Shown here: positions 35,435 to 44,628 of the stretch, in pieces | Position numbering within the stretch: position 1 is the stretch's first letter | Layout: every line of letters begins with the position of its first letter | Notes under the pieces: generated by a model | What the model was told of the DNA's origin: nothing | Databases searched by the model: none | What the model saw: only the letters and a program-made list of their open reading frames with translations | From: Pseudomonas sp. LS44 | GTDB lineage: Bacteria; Pseudomonadota; Gammaproteobacteria; Pseudomonadales; Pseudomonadaceae | DNA length: 64,000 nucleotides | Assembly: GCF_024730785.1 (NCBI RefSeq) | Contig: NZ_CP102830.1 | Span: 2,604,001-2,668,000, forward strand | Reading direction: 5' to 3' | Made by a program: the position numbers and the translations under genes

Positions 35435-36160
35435 TCAGGCAAATACTTCGTCGAGCAAGGCATACATCGCCGCAAATGCACGCTTGGCGATCTTCGCGTC
35501 GTATTGCATCTTGCCCGGCACATTGGCTTGCGGGTCGGTGAAGGAATGGCACGCGCCGCCATAGCTGGTGAGCTGCCAGTCGACATTGACGGCAGTCATT
35601 TCCGCGGCGAAATCGGTCAGTTGCGTGCGCGGTACCAGCGGATCGGAGGCGCCATCGAGCACCAGCACCGCACCTTGGATGTTCTTCTCGTCCGCCGGAT
35701 CTTGGGTGCTCAACGTGCCGTGGAACGACACGCTAGCCCGCAACGCCGCACCGGAACGTGCTAATTCCAGGGCGCAGTGGCCACCAAAACAGAAGCCGAA
35801 TGCGGCTAGCCGGGAGGTATCGAGCGCCACGTCAGGCTGCGCCTTGAAGGTTTCCAGGGCGGCCTGCATGCGCTGCCGCAGCGCGCCGGCCTTGTCGATG
35901 ACGGTCATCATCGCCGCGCTGGCGGCGGTGGCGTCCTGCGGCCGTACGCCTTCGCCGTAGAGGTCGGCGATAAACACCACATAACCCTGCGCGACGACCT
36001 GCTTGGCGATTTCAATGGCGCCATCGCCGATCCCCATCCAGTTCGGCGCCATCAACAAGCCGGGACGTGGCTGTTGCACGGCGGCATCGAATAGCAGCTG
36101 ACCTTCGAAGTCCTGTCCCCCGACGATGTAACTGACGGGGCGATTGCTGATCTGACTCAT
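35435..36160 (-). CDS. Dienelactone-hydrolase family protein, cytoplasmic
   Basis: This 241-residue alpha/beta hydrolase has the cysteine nucleophile elbow GFCFGG (near 125), an Asp in DGASDPLVP and a His in GACHSFTDP, the DLH Cys-Asp-His triad. No signal peptide is seen. It shares about its whole length with the next gene, which has a signal peptide. ATG 36160 follows AGGAGG. The natural ester or lactone substrate is unknown. Confidence 0.88.
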   Translation of the reverse strand: MSQISNRPVSYIVGGQDFEGQLLFDAAVQQPRPGLLMAPNWMGIGDGAIEIAKQVVAQGYVVFIADLYGEGVRPQDATAASAAMMTVIDKAGALRQRMQAALETFKAQPDVALDTSRLAAFGFCFGGHCALELARSGAALRASVSFHGTLSTQDPADEKNIQGAVLVLDGASDPLVPRTQLTDFAAEMTAVNVDWQLTSYGGACHSFTDPQANVPGKMQYDAKIAKRAFAAMYALLDEVFA

Positions 36161-36187
36161 GTTGCCTCCTAGGAACGGTTGACCGGC

Positions 36188-36976
36188 TCAATCGCCGGCG
36201 AATCTCTCGTCAAAAAGATCGTTCATGGCCCGATAGGCCCGGGCCGTAACTTGCGGATTATATTGATTGCGGCCCGGGACTTTGGCATCCGGATCGGTGA
36301 ACGAATGCACCGCATTGCCATAGCTGACCAGTTGCCAATCGGCCTTGGCCGCGCTCATTTCGGCAATGAAAGCGCTCACCTGCGCTGGCGGTACCGAAGG
36401 ATCATCCGCGCCATGCAAGACCAGCACGGGGGCTTTGATCTGCTGCGCATCCTGCGGATTGGGGGTGTCGAGGTTGCCATGGAAGGACACGAAGGCCTTG
36501 AGCGGCGCTCCCGAGCGCGCCAGTTCGAGAATCGTCCCGCCGCCGAAGCAGAAGCCGATGGCGGCGAGTTTTCCGCTGTCCAGCGCCACCTCCTTCTGCC
36601 CGCTCAGCACGTCAGCCGCCGCCTGCGCACGCTTGCGCATCAGCGGCCGATCGTCACGCACGGCAGTCGCCGCGGCTTTGGCCTGCTCGGGATTTTGCGG
36701 ACGAATCGCTTTGCCATACATGTCGGCGACAAAGATCACGTAGCGGTCTGCGGCAATCAGCTTGGCCTGGCGCACCGCCGCGTCGCTGACGCCCATCCAG
36801 TTGGGCACCAGCAACAGTCCTGGGCGCGGATTTCTTACCGCATCGTCATAGACCAGCACGCCTTCGAAGGGCTGCCCGTCGATCTGGTAAGCCAGTGGTT
36901 TGCTTTGCACTGCGGCCTGCGCGTGGCCGGCCAGCCCAGCCAGACCGGCGAATAACAGCGGCATGAATCGATTCAT
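36188..36976 (-). CDS. Dienelactone-hydrolase family protein, exported paralogue
   Basis: This 262-residue DLH-type hydrolase has a signal peptide (PLLFAGLAGLAGHAQA). The triad motifs are GFCFGGG, HGADDPSVPP and NAVHSFTDP. It is a tandem paralogue of the gene at 35435-36160, 27 bp away and in the same direction. ATG 36976 follows AGGAGA. Export would place this copy in the periplasm while the other works in the cytoplasm. Confidence 0.87.
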   Translation of the reverse strand: MNRFMPLLFAGLAGLAGHAQAAVQSKPLAYQIDGQPFEGVLVYDDAVRNPRPGLLLVPNWMGVSDAAVRQAKLIAADRYVIFVADMYGKAIRPQNPEQAKAAATAVRDDRPLMRKRAQAAADVLSGQKEVALDSGKLAAIGFCFGGGTILELARSGAPLKAFVSFHGNLDTPNPQDAQQIKAPVLVLHGADDPSVPPAQVSAFIAEMSAAKADWQLVSYGNAVHSFTDPDAKVPGRNQYNPQVTARAYRAMNDLFDERFAGD

Positions 36977-37051
36977 GGCCTGCTCTCCTGCAATAAGGGG
37001 AATACACAGGGTAGCCGCTGTCCATGGCATTACCGGGTAGGAACCGCCGCG

Positions 37052-37089
37052 CAATAAAAAAGCCGCCTACCGGTAGCGGTAGGCGGCTT
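37052..37089 (-). terminator. Rho-independent terminator of htpG
   Basis: A 12-bp perfect stem (37061-37072 with 37077-37088) has a 4-base loop and a T-rich run on the minus strand. It lies 21 bp beyond the htpG stop. Confidence 0.9.
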
Positions 37090-37109
37090 CTTCAACACTC
37101 AGCCAGGTA

Positions 37110-39014
37110 TTACGCGGACAGTTCGACCAGCAGCTTGTTGAGGCGGCGCACGTAAGCGGCCGGGTCTTTCAGGCTGTCGCCGGCAGCCAGGGCGGCCTGG
37201 TCGAAGAGGATGCGCGACAACTCGCCGAAGCGCTCCTCGTCCGGCTCGGCGTCCAGCTTCTCGATCAGAGGATGCGCCGGATTGAACTCGAAGATCGGCT
37301 TCGAGTCCGGCACTTTCTGTCCACTGGCTTCGAGAATCTGGCGCATCTGCAGGCCAAGATCCTGCTCGCCAATCGCCAGAATCGCCGGCGAGTCGGTCAG
37401 GCGATGCGACACCCGGACTTCGGCAACTTCTTCACCCAGCGCGGTTTTCAGGCGTTCGACCAGACCTTCTTTGGCCTTGGCGACTTCTTCCTGGGCTTTT
37501 TTGTCCTCTTCCGAGTCCAGCTTGCCGAGATCGAGATCGCCACGGGCGACATCGACGAACTGCTTGCCGTCGAACTCGGTGAGGTAGCTCATCAGCCACT
37601 CGTCGATGCGGTCGGTGAGCAGCAATACCTCGATGCCTTTCTTGCGGAAGACCTCCAGGTGTGGGCTGTTCTTGACCTGCGCATAGCTCTCGCCAGTCAG
37701 GTAGTAGACCTTGTCCTGGGCTTCCTTGACGCGGCCCAGATAGTCGGCCAGCGAGACGCTTTGCTCACCGCTTTCATCGCTGGTGGAGGCGAAGCGCAGC
37801 AGGCTGGCGATCTTCTCCTTGTTAGCGAAGTCTTCCGCCGGGCCTTCTTTGAGCACCTGCCCGAAGTTCTTCCAGAAGCCCTTGTATTGCTCCGGTTCGT
37901 TCTTCGCCAGCTTCTCGAGCATGTCGAGTACGCGCTTGGTCAACGCCGACTTCATCGAGTCGATCACCGGGTCCTTCTGCAGGATCTCGCGCGAGACGTT
38001 CAGCGACAGGTCGTTGGAATCGACCACGCCCTTGATGAAGCGCAGGTACAGCGGCAGGAACTCGTCGGCCTGGTCCATGATGAACACGCGCTGCACATAC
38101 AGTTTGAGGCCCTTGGGCGCCTCGCGCTGGTATAAGTCGAATGGCGCACGGCCCGGCACGTAGAGCAGCGAGCTGTACTCCAGCTTGCCCTCGACCTTGT
38201 TGTGACTCCAGGCCAGCGGGTTGTCGAAGTCATGGGCGACGTGCTTGTAGAACTCCTGGTATTCCTCGTCTTTCACTTCGGTGCGCGGACGGGTCCACAG
38301 CGCGCTAGCGCGGTTGACGGTCTCCCATTCGGCTTCCGCCGGCTTGTCCTTCTCCTCACCGTGGTGCTCTTTCGGCAGTTCGATCGGCAGCGCGATGTGG
38401 TCGGAATACTTTTTGACGATGTTGCGCAGGCGCCAACCATCGGCGAACTCTTCTTCGCCGCTTTTCAGATGCAGGACGATGCGCGTGCCGCGTTCGGCCT
38501 TGTCGACGGTGGCGACTTCGAAATCACCCTCGCCTTTCGATGACCAATGCACGCCTTCGCCAGCCGGTAAGCCCGCACGGCGACTGAAGACGTCGACTTT
38601 GTCGGCCACGATGAAAGCCGAATAGAAGCCCACGCCGAACTGACCGATCAGGTGCGAATCCTTCTTCTGATCGCCGGAGAGGTTTTTCAGGAAGTCTGCA
38701 GTGCCGGACTTGGCGATAGTGCCCAGGTGGGCAATCGCGTCTTCGCGGCTCATGCCAATGCCGTTGTCTTCGAGGGTGACGGTTTTCGCGTCTTTATCGA
38801 AGGACACGCGAATCTTCAGCTCGGAGCCGCCTTCCAGTAACTCAGGCTTGGCCAAGGCTTCGAAGCGCAGTTTGTCGACTGCGTCGGAGGCGTTGGAGAT
38901 CAATTCGCGAAGGAAAATTTCCTTGTTGGAGTACAGCGAATGGATCATCAGATGAAGCAGTTGCTTCACCTCGGTTTGGAAGCCCAGTGTTTCTTTTTGA
39001 GTTTCCACACTCAT
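37110..39014 (-). CDS. htpG: Molecular chaperone HtpG (bacterial Hsp90)
   Basis: This is an ATP-dependent cytoplasmic chaperone acting with DnaK on client proteins. The 634-residue protein has the GHKL ATPase N-terminal domain ([42 protein letters not shown]), the middle domain ([18 protein letters not shown]) and a C-terminal dimerisation domain. It has full length for HtpG and lacks the charged linker and MEEVD tail of eukaryotic Hsp90. It is preceded by a sigma-32 promoter and followed by a terminator, so it is monocistronic. Confidence 0.98.
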   Translation of the reverse strand: MSVETQKETLGFQTEVKQLLHLMIHSLYSNKEIFLRELISNASDAVDKLRFEALAKPELLEGGSELKIRVSFDKDAKTVTLEDNGIGMSREDAIAHLGTIAKSGTADFLKNLSGDQKKDSHLIGQFGVGFYSAFIVADKVDVFSRRAGLPAGEGVHWSSKGEGDFEVATVDKAERGTRIVLHLKSGEEEFADGWRLRNIVKKYSDHIALPIELPKEHHGEEKDKPAEAEWETVNRASALWTRPRTEVKDEEYQEFYKHVAHDFDNPLAWSHNKVEGKLEYSSLLYVPGRAPFDLYQREAPKGLKLYVQRVFIMDQADEFLPLYLRFIKGVVDSNDLSLNVSREILQKDPVIDSMKSALTKRVLDMLEKLAKNEPEQYKGFWKNFGQVLKEGPAEDFANKEKIASLLRFASTSDESGEQSVSLADYLGRVKEAQDKVYYLTGESYAQVKNSPHLEVFRKKGIEVLLLTDRIDEWLMSYLTEFDGKQFVDVARGDLDLGKLDSEEDKKAQEEVAKAKEGLVERLKTALGEEVAEVRVSHRLTDSPAILAIGEQDLGLQMRQILEASGQKVPDSKPIFEFNPAHPLIEKLDAEPDEERFGELSRILFDQAALAAGDSLKDPAAYVRRLNKLLVELSA

Positions 39015-39068
39015 GGTCGTCTAACTCCACTCAGATGGCATAAACCGCTAACGCGGCGGATGTCATGC

Positions 39069-39096
39069 AGATGGGGGCAACGACTGGCATTTCAAG
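39069..39096 (-). promoter_or_regulatory. Heat-shock (sigma-32) promoter of htpG
   Basis: Read on the minus strand: CTTGAAA (39096-39090), 13 bases, then CCCCATCT (39076-39069). Both boxes match the RpoH consensus CTTGAAA / CCCCATNT exactly. It lies 55 bp before the htpG start. Confidence 0.9.
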
Positions 39097-39127
39097 TGCT
39101 TAGCCAAACAGTCGATGCTGCCCGAGC

Positions 39128-40381
39128 TCAGGGCTCGAGCAGTTCGATGCTGCTGATTTCTTCGGGACGCAGGGCAAAGCTGGCGGCACCGGGGCCACCC
39201 AGGTTGCGCTGGATGATGATTTGCCCTTGGGTATCGATGCCACGGAAGCGCCCTTCCGCTTGCGCGCCGCGCTCGGTCAACACGCGCATGGCGAGATTCT
39301 GATACTGCCCTGGGTTGCTTTGCAGACGAGCCAGACTGAAGCGCGAGCGGCGATCCACCGGACGGATGCTGGGCGCCGCGGCAGCACTAGTGGCGATCGA
39401 AGAGCCCGCGCCAACGGTTGCGCTGTTGGCTACCTGGGGCAAGGGCTGAAAATGATCGCCATCGACACGCCAACCTTTGGCTGAAGTCTTGTGCAGCAGG
39501 ATGGGCAGATGCTGCGACTGGCCATCGATGCGTGCATCAATCTGCACGTCGAGCTTCTCGGCCGGCAGGCTGATCGGCGGCAGATTCACGATCTGCACGG
39601 CGCGCGTCGCGAAACGCCGCTGCAGGTAGTTGTCGATGACGTAGAGCAGCGTATCCCGCGAGTCATGGCGGGTATCGACCCGGCCATCGATATAGCGCAG
39701 ACGATTGCTGAACAGCTCGACTCGACCACTCAAGGTGGTCTTGAACTGCGGCGGCAGAACCAGATGAAACGCCCCGACCAACTTGTTCGGCGCCTGTGGC
39801 TCGAGCTTCAGATGCAGGGTGTAGCCGTGACTGAGGCGCCGCGCCTCGGGCAGCTCCTGCTCCGGTAGCAACCAGCTGACCTGCACTTCCGGTAAAGCCC
39901 CGCGATCTTGCGGCAGCACATCCACCTGGACGGCGCCCTTGACCGGTTGCGGCAGGCGGATGCTGATCTCGCGGCGGGCAAAAAAATCCTGGCCTTCGCG
40001 CAGAATCAAGGTGCCATCGATCAATTCGCCTTGCTGCGGCGCGAATGGCTGACCATTGAGCTCGCCGCGCAACTGTATGGTCAGCTCCGCCGGCGTTTGC
40101 ACCTGCGGCTTCAGCCAGCGCAAGCTCAAGATCGCTTCCAGGCGCTGCGGATCGTTACTGGCCAGCATGGTCAGACCCACCACCAATGGAATGCAGCCCA
40201 ATGCACCGAGCACCACCGCCTTGCGCGCCACCCGCCAGTGCCGCAGCACATACAGCACGGTCAGCGGCGGCAACAAACTACCGATGCCCCACAGCAGGCT
40301 GGTACCAAAAGCCAGCATGACCAGCCAGACCAGCCCGGCAAGAATCAACAGCAAACCGCCGAGGATCAACAGCGCATCCAT
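39128..40381 (-). CDS. Membrane-anchored protein of unknown function
   Basis: This 417-residue protein has two to three hydrophobic segments in the first 75 residues (LLILGGLLLILAGLVWLVMLAF, LGALGCIPLVVGLTML). A large soluble beta-rich part of about 340 residues follows, ending in RGIDTQGQIIIQRNLGGPGAASFALRPEEISSIELLEP. I do not recognise a catalytic motif or family. It is followed, in the direction of transcription, by htpG but separated by the heat-shock promoter. Confidence 0.75.
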   Translation of the reverse strand: MDALLILGGLLLILAGLVWLVMLAFGTSLLWGIGSLLPPLTVLYVLRHWRVARKAVVLGALGCIPLVVGLTMLASNDPQRLEAILSLRWLKPQVQTPAELTIQLRGELNGQPFAPQQGELIDGTLILREGQDFFARREISIRLPQPVKGAVQVDVLPQDRGALPEVQVSWLLPEQELPEARRLSHGYTLHLKLEPQAPNKLVGAFHLVLPPQFKTTLSGRVELFSNRLRYIDGRVDTRHDSRDTLLYVIDNYLQRRFATRAVQIVNLPPISLPAEKLDVQIDARIDGQSQHLPILLHKTSAKGWRVDGDHFQPLPQVANSATVGAGSSIATSAAAAPSIRPVDRRSRFSLARLQSNPGQYQNLAMRVLTERGAQAEGRFRGIDTQGQIIIQRNLGGPGAASFALRPEEISSIELLEP

Positions 40382-40428
40382 CCGGTATTCCTTATGCGTG
40401 GGCCGACCTGCTCAGGGGCGGGAGCGGT

Positions 40429-40875
40429 TCAAGGTTCATCAACTTTGAAATGCGCGCGCGCCGTGGCGATGGGTTCAGCTTGAGTAGTCTGCCAGGCGGT
40501 GATCGCTACGTTGGCGACCCGACGACCTTGTCGCCACACCTGGCACTGGGCGTAGGTGTCACGATAGTGACCTGCACGCAGGTAATCTATCGAGAAGTCG
40601 ATGATTTTTGGCAAATGTGGTGTGCCCATAAACATCAGCAAATGCAGCATCGCCGAGTGCTCCATGAAGCCGGCGATCACCCCGCCATGAATGGCCGGCA
40701 GCACCGGATTGCCGATGCTGTCTTTATTGGCCGGTAGGCGAAACACCATGTCATCGCCGAGACGCAGGCATTCGATGCCGAGCAGCTTGGCGTATGGCGT
40801 CAAGCTAAGCAGTGCGTCGTAGTTGTTCTTCTCGTGGGCTTCGGCGACTAGCTTATTGAGATTCAGATCGCTCAT
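40429..40875 (-). CDS. Hotdog-fold thioesterase (PaaI-like), second of a pair
   Basis: This 148-residue single-domain hotdog protein has the HGGVIAGFMEHSAML helix and the strand IIDFSIDYLRAGH, as in PaaI/YigI-type acyl-CoA thioesterases. The substrate is unknown. The start overlaps the stop of the preceding thioesterase gene by four bases, which implies translational coupling. The two proteins are clearly related in layout and may form a heteromer. Confidence 0.82.
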   Translation of the reverse strand: MSDLNLNKLVAEAHEKNNYDALLSLTPYAKLLGIECLRLGDDMVFRLPANKDSIGNPVLPAIHGGVIAGFMEHSAMLHLLMFMGTPHLPKIIDFSIDYLRAGHYRDTYAQCQVWRQGRRVANVAITAWQTTQAEPIATARAHFKVDEP

Positions 40876-41330
40876 TGCGTAGCCCCCGAAGAGTTATTGC
40901 CTGTGGTCTTGCCCATGCGCATGAAAGTCCCGACTACATGGGCAATCGGCTGATTCGGATCGTCCTGATAGGCGTAACCGCGAGTGAAGATGATATTCGG
41001 CGTCACTCGGTAGCATTCGGCAAATCCGTAGACATCTTTGTACGGTTCAGCTGGATGCATGTAGTCGATGCGCAGATCGAGCGTTGGGCAGATCTCGAAA
41101 TCCGGCAGGACGCAGACGGTGGAAATGCCACAAGTGGTGTCCATCAGGGTGGTGATAGCGCCACCATGGATCACCCCAGTCTCGGGGTTGCCGATAATGG
41201 ACTCGCTGTAGGGCAAGCGCAGGGTGAGGCCGGCGCCTGTGGTTGAGTGCACGCTCATGCCCAGCACCTGACAGTGGCGCAGGACTGTTAGAAAGCGTTG
41301 GGCACGCTCGATAATCAAGTTATCACTCAT
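40872..41330 (-). CDS. Hotdog-fold thioesterase (PaaI-like), first of a pair
   Basis: This 152-residue hotdog protein has VIHGGAITTLMDTTCG, the PaaI-type catalytic helix with Asp, and the strand CPTLDLRIDYMHPAEP. It is probably an acyl-CoA thioesterase of the cytoplasm. It is first in a two-gene overlapping unit. The 156-bp gap to the divergent lipoprotein gene holds its promoter. Confidence 0.84.
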   Translation of the reverse strand: MSDNLIIERAQRFLTVLRHCQVLGMSVHSTTGAGLTLRLPYSESIIGNPETGVIHGGAITTLMDTTCGISTVCVLPDFEICPTLDLRIDYMHPAEPYKDVYGFAECYRVTPNIIFTRGYAYQDDPNQPIAHVVGTFMRMGKTTGNNSSGATQ

Positions 41331-41486
41331 CGTCTAGTCTCAGGGGGCGCAAAAAGCGCGCATCATACCCGCTCCACCCAGGGGTGACATGCAGTCAACC
41401 ATTTGCCTCCGCCTGTCGGGAACTTCGGTACCACATCACAACTCCAACTGCTTGTTGAACGGAAAGCCACACAAGGAAATCTGACC

Positions 41487-41756
41487 ATGCAAAAACCGCT
41501 GACTTATGCCTTGCTACTCGCTGCAACCCTCGGTCTTGCCGCATGCGACAAGACCCCGGAAGACAAGATGAATGCCGCCAAAGAATCGGCCTCTGATGCC
41601 ATGCAGTCCGCTGGCGATGCCACCAAAGAAGCCGGCGCGGCCATTCAGCAGAAGGCCGAGGAAGCCGGCGCGGCCATTGAAGAAAAAGCCAATGAGGCCG
41701 TTGACGCGACTCAAGCTGCGGCGGAAGACGCCAAGGATGCAGTCAAAGATCAATAA
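41487..41756 (+). CDS. Small alanine-rich helical lipoprotein
   Basis: This 89-residue protein starts at ATG 41487, just after an AAGGAAA ribosome site. It has a lipobox (LGLAAC) and then an Ala/Lys/Glu-rich amphipathic helix built from imperfect 11-residue-like repeats (AGAAIQQKAEEAGAAIEEKA). This looks like a small periplasmic or envelope lipoprotein that packs against membrane or peptidoglycan. Function unknown. Confidence 0.82.
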   Translation: MQKPLTYALLLAATLGLAACDKTPEDKMNAAKESASDAMQSAGDATKEAGAAIQQKAEEAGAAIEEKANEAVDATQAAAEDAKDAVKDQ

Positions 41757-41785
41757 CCCAGTTCCGCTCCATCATCCCACCCGCC

Positions 41786-41818
41786 AAGGCCCGCACGTTG
41801 CGGGCCTTGTGCTTTCTG
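41786..41818 (+). terminator. Terminator after the small lipoprotein gene
   Basis: The stem AAGGCCCGCA / TGCGGGCCTT has a 3-base loop and is followed by a T-rich stretch. It lies in the 64-bp gap between convergent genes. Confidence 0.75.
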
Positions 41819-41820
41819 GA

Positions 41821-42210
41821 TCAGAGCACCGGACTGAGCATCAGCAACAGACAGCACAACAGGCCGATCACCCATACCAGGCTGCGTGCAGGCGCTTTAT
41901 CCGCCCAGTACAACCACAGATAAAGCACTCGCGAAATCACGAAAGTCACCGCCAGGAGATCTACCCACCAGCCGAAGACCTCGGTGGTATGGGCCATCAG
42001 CACACCCACGGCAAACAGCGGGAATATCTCAATGCTGTTCAAATGCGCCGCATGCGCCCGGGCGCCAAATCCGGTCAGGCGCGCCTGTTGCCCGCGCGGA
42101 TCATGGTTGTCATACCCCTTCCCTTCCTCCTTCATCGCCTTGGCCAGGGGAAGCTTGGCCACATAAATCAGTAAGGCGGCGATAAACACACACCAAAACG
42201 GGGTGCTCAT
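41821..42210 (-). CDS. MAPEG-family membrane protein
   Basis: This 129-residue protein has four predicted membrane helices and the MAPEG pattern (ARAHAAHLNSIEIFPLFAVGVL; Arg and His-Asn-Glu near the second helix). MAPEG proteins include microsomal glutathione transferase-like enzymes; the bacterial substrate is unknown. ATG 42210 overlaps the stop of the DUF599 gene by four bases, so the longer open frame to 42339 is not the start. Confidence 0.85.
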   Translation of the reverse strand: MSTPFWCVFIAALLIYVAKLPLAKAMKEEGKGYDNHDPRGQQARLTGFGARAHAAHLNSIEIFPLFAVGVLMAHTTEVFGWWVDLLAVTFVISRVLYLWLYWADKAPARSLVWVIGLLCCLLLMLSPVL

Positions 42211-42941
42211 TCGTTTTTCTCCTTGAGCGGCTCTGGGGCCGTGGTCTGGGTATACACCATCACTTCGAGTACATCCGAATGAAACTCGCGCCGATAGAGG
42301 ACCAGCACAACACCGCTGGTCACCAAGATGAACACCCACGGATTGAGAAACCAGGCGAGCACAGCCATGCCGAAATAGTAAGAGCGCAGCCCCAGGTTGA
42401 ACTGGTTGGCGGCCATTGAAATCACCCGCGCCGCACGCTCGGAAAAGGCTTTGCGCTCCTGCTCGCTGACATACCGCTCACCAACCATCGGCGCCGAACC
42501 GATCAGCACCGCGGCGAAATTGTATTGACGCATGCACCAGCTGAAGGTGAAGAAGGCGTAGACGAAGACGATCGCCAGACACAGCAGCTTGATTTCCGAG
42601 AGCCCACGACTGACCGGCTGCACCAGCGGCAGATCGGCCAACAGCGATACCGCGCGCTCGGAGGAGCCAAGCACGGTGAGAATGCCAGCAAGGATGATCA
42701 AGGTGCTCGAAGCGAAGAACGATGCATTGCGCTCCAGATTACCGATCACGCTGGCATCGGCAATGCGGTTGTCGCGCAACAGCAGGCGACGCATCCAGTC
42801 TTCCCGATAGAGGTGCAGGACACTGGCTAGACAAGCCGTATCACGGCCCTTCCAGATCGCATAACGGGTGTAACCCGCCCAACAAACAATGAACCAGAAG
42901 ACAGCCAACACATGTGGCCAAAAGCTCTCGGTCGCGAACAT
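42207..42941 (-). CDS. DUF599-family membrane protein
   Basis: This 244-residue protein has about four membrane helices (VLAVFWFIVCWAGYTRYA, SSTLIILAGILTVL, LLCLAIVFVYAFFTFSW, WVFILVTSGVVLVL) and the conserved FSWCMRQYNF. DUF599 proteins have no assigned function. ATG 42941 follows AAGGAG; the open frame to 43001 is less likely. It is coupled to the MAPEG gene downstream. Confidence 0.82.
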   Translation of the reverse strand: MFATESFWPHVLAVFWFIVCWAGYTRYAIWKGRDTACLASVLHLYREDWMRRLLLRDNRIADASVIGNLERNASFFASSTLIILAGILTVLGSSERAVSLLADLPLVQPVSRGLSEIKLLCLAIVFVYAFFTFSWCMRQYNFAAVLIGSAPMVGERYVSEQERKAFSERAARVISMAANQFNLGLRSYYFGMAVLAWFLNPWVFILVTSGVVLVLYRREFHSDVLEVMVYTQTTAPEPLKEKNE

Positions 42942-42998
42942 GCCAACTCCTTGTATATGCCTGGCGATTATAGCCAGCTGCGTGTTTCGCACACGCAA

Positions 42999-43027
42999 CA
43001 AAAAGGCCGCCTAGAGGCAGCCTTTTT
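42999..43027 (-). terminator. Terminator of braB
   Basis: AAAAAGGC...GCC pairs with GGC...GCCTTTTT around a small loop with one mismatch, with a T-run on the minus strand. It lies 14 bp past the braB stop. Confidence 0.8.
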
Positions 43028-43040
43028 GAGTCAAAAGAGA

Positions 43041-44354
43041 TCAGGCGGTGACTTCGCGTGGCGCACCCAATAGACGGTCATAGACGCTCGCCGCAGCCAG
43101 GGTCAGCACGGCCGGCAACAGCCAGGCCAGGCCCTGCTCGGACAGAGGCAAATGAGTGAGCCAAGACGGCATCCAATGCGCCAACTCGGCCACTTTAAGA
43201 CCATCGACAACACCAAACAGCAGCGATACCAGCATCACCGGAACGATGACGCGGCTTGGCGAATACCAAAGGCTCCAGCAGAAGCTCAGCGCCACCAGAA
43301 CGATGCATGGCGGGTAAATGGTGGTCAGGACTGGCACCGATACCTGGATCAACTTGGTTAGGCCCAGGTTGGATACCAGCAACGAAAAGCCGGCCAGGAT
43401 CACCACCAGGCTGCGGTAAGACAGCGGCAGCAATTGGCTGAAGTATTCGGCGCACGCACAGGTCAGGCCCACCGCCGTAACCAGACAGGCCAGCGAGATC
43501 AGCACCGCAAGAAAAGCGCTGCCCCAGGCGCCGAAAGTGTGCTGCACATAGGCATGCAGAATCGCAGCACCGTTGCTCGCCTCGCCAGCAATCGAATGAC
43601 TACCCGCACCGAGGCGGAACAGGCTGATGTACACCAACGCCAAACCGACGCCGGCGATCAATCCGGCAATGACGGCATAACGGGTGATCAGCCGCGGCGA
43701 CTCGACTCCGCGCGAGCGAATCGCGTTGACGATGACGATGCCGAAAACCAGCGCGCCCAGCGTATCCATGGTCAGGTAGCCGCTGACGAAACCCTGAGAG
43801 AATGGGGCCGCCTGATAAGCCGGTGTGGCGTCGCCGATCGTGCCCAGCGGCAGCATGAAGGCGGCGATACCGAGCGCCAGCAGCGCAATGATCTTGAGGG
43901 GCGCCAAGACCCGGCCAACGGTGTCCAGCAGGCGTCCCGGATACAGCGAAACCGCCAGCACCACAGCGAAATACACCAGGCTATAGGCGAACAACGCCAG
44001 CGGTGTATTGCCGGTCAACGGTGCCACCCCGACCTCAAAAGACACTGTGGCGGTGCGCGGCGTGGCAAACAGCGGGCCCACCGATAGATAGCAGACCACC
44101 GCCAGCACCACGCCGGCGGTTTTGCCGATCGGGCCGCTGAGCGCATCCATGGCGCCGCCAACCTTGGCCAAGGCCACGATAGTAATGACGGGTAGCCCCA
44201 CGGCGGTGATCAGAAAACCCAGTGCCGCGAGCCACACATGCGGACCGGACTGCAGGCCGACAATTGGGGGGAAAATGATGTTGCCAGCACCAACGAACAA
44301 GGCAAAAGTCATGAAGCCGAGTGCCAGAATGTCCTGGCCTTTCAGGGATTTCAT
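43041..44354 (-). CDS. braB: Branched-chain amino acid transporter (LIVCS family, BraB/BrnQ)
   Basis: This inner-membrane cation symporter takes up Leu, Ile and Val. The 437-residue protein has about twelve membrane helices and starts [21 protein letters not shown], the family signature. It lies downstream of sucCD on the same strand, separated by 274 bp and the sucD terminator, so it is a separate unit. In P. aeruginosa braB occupies the same place beside sucD. Confidence 0.93.
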   Translation of the reverse strand: MKSLKGQDILALGFMTFALFVGAGNIIFPPIVGLQSGPHVWLAALGFLITAVGLPVITIVALAKVGGAMDALSGPIGKTAGVVLAVVCYLSVGPLFATPRTATVSFEVGVAPLTGNTPLALFAYSLVYFAVVLAVSLYPGRLLDTVGRVLAPLKIIALLALGIAAFMLPLGTIGDATPAYQAAPFSQGFVSGYLTMDTLGALVFGIVIVNAIRSRGVESPRLITRYAVIAGLIAGVGLALVYISLFRLGAGSHSIAGEASNGAAILHAYVQHTFGAWGSAFLAVLISLACLVTAVGLTCACAEYFSQLLPLSYRSLVVILAGFSLLVSNLGLTKLIQVSVPVLTTIYPPCIVLVALSFCWSLWYSPSRVIVPVMLVSLLFGVVDGLKVAELAHWMPSWLTHLPLSEQGLAWLLPAVLTLAAASVYDRLLGAPREVTA

Positions 44355-44574
44355 CTAGGAATACCGCATCGCTAAATCGAATTTGTGGGGAGGGTTTCCG
44401 TGTGTGTCGAGGAAACGTCGTCCACCGGGATAAGGCGAACCGCTGTGCGTGCGTCGATCCTTATGGGATTGGCGCGGGATAGTTGCCAGCCTAACGAATA
44501 AGCCGCGCCGAGGGCATTGACACAGGTCAGGCTGTCGGTTGGTTGTAATCCGCTGTCGCCTGATCAACTGTTTT

Positions 44575-44609
44575 TACCCAGAAAACAAAAGGCCACCCGA
44601 AGGTGGCCT
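44575..44609 (-). terminator. Terminator of sucCD
   Basis: The stem AGGCCACC / GGTGGCCT has a CGAA/TTCG loop and is followed, on the minus strand, by TTTTGTTTTC. It lies 20 bp after the sucD stop. Confidence 0.9.
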
Positions 44610-44628
44610 CTGTCTCACTCAAGCCGGC

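Noticed and set aside
42940..43030. tRNA or small-RNA gene near the braB terminator
   Set aside because: The fold is a simple terminator hairpin; no cloverleaf or CCA end is seen.
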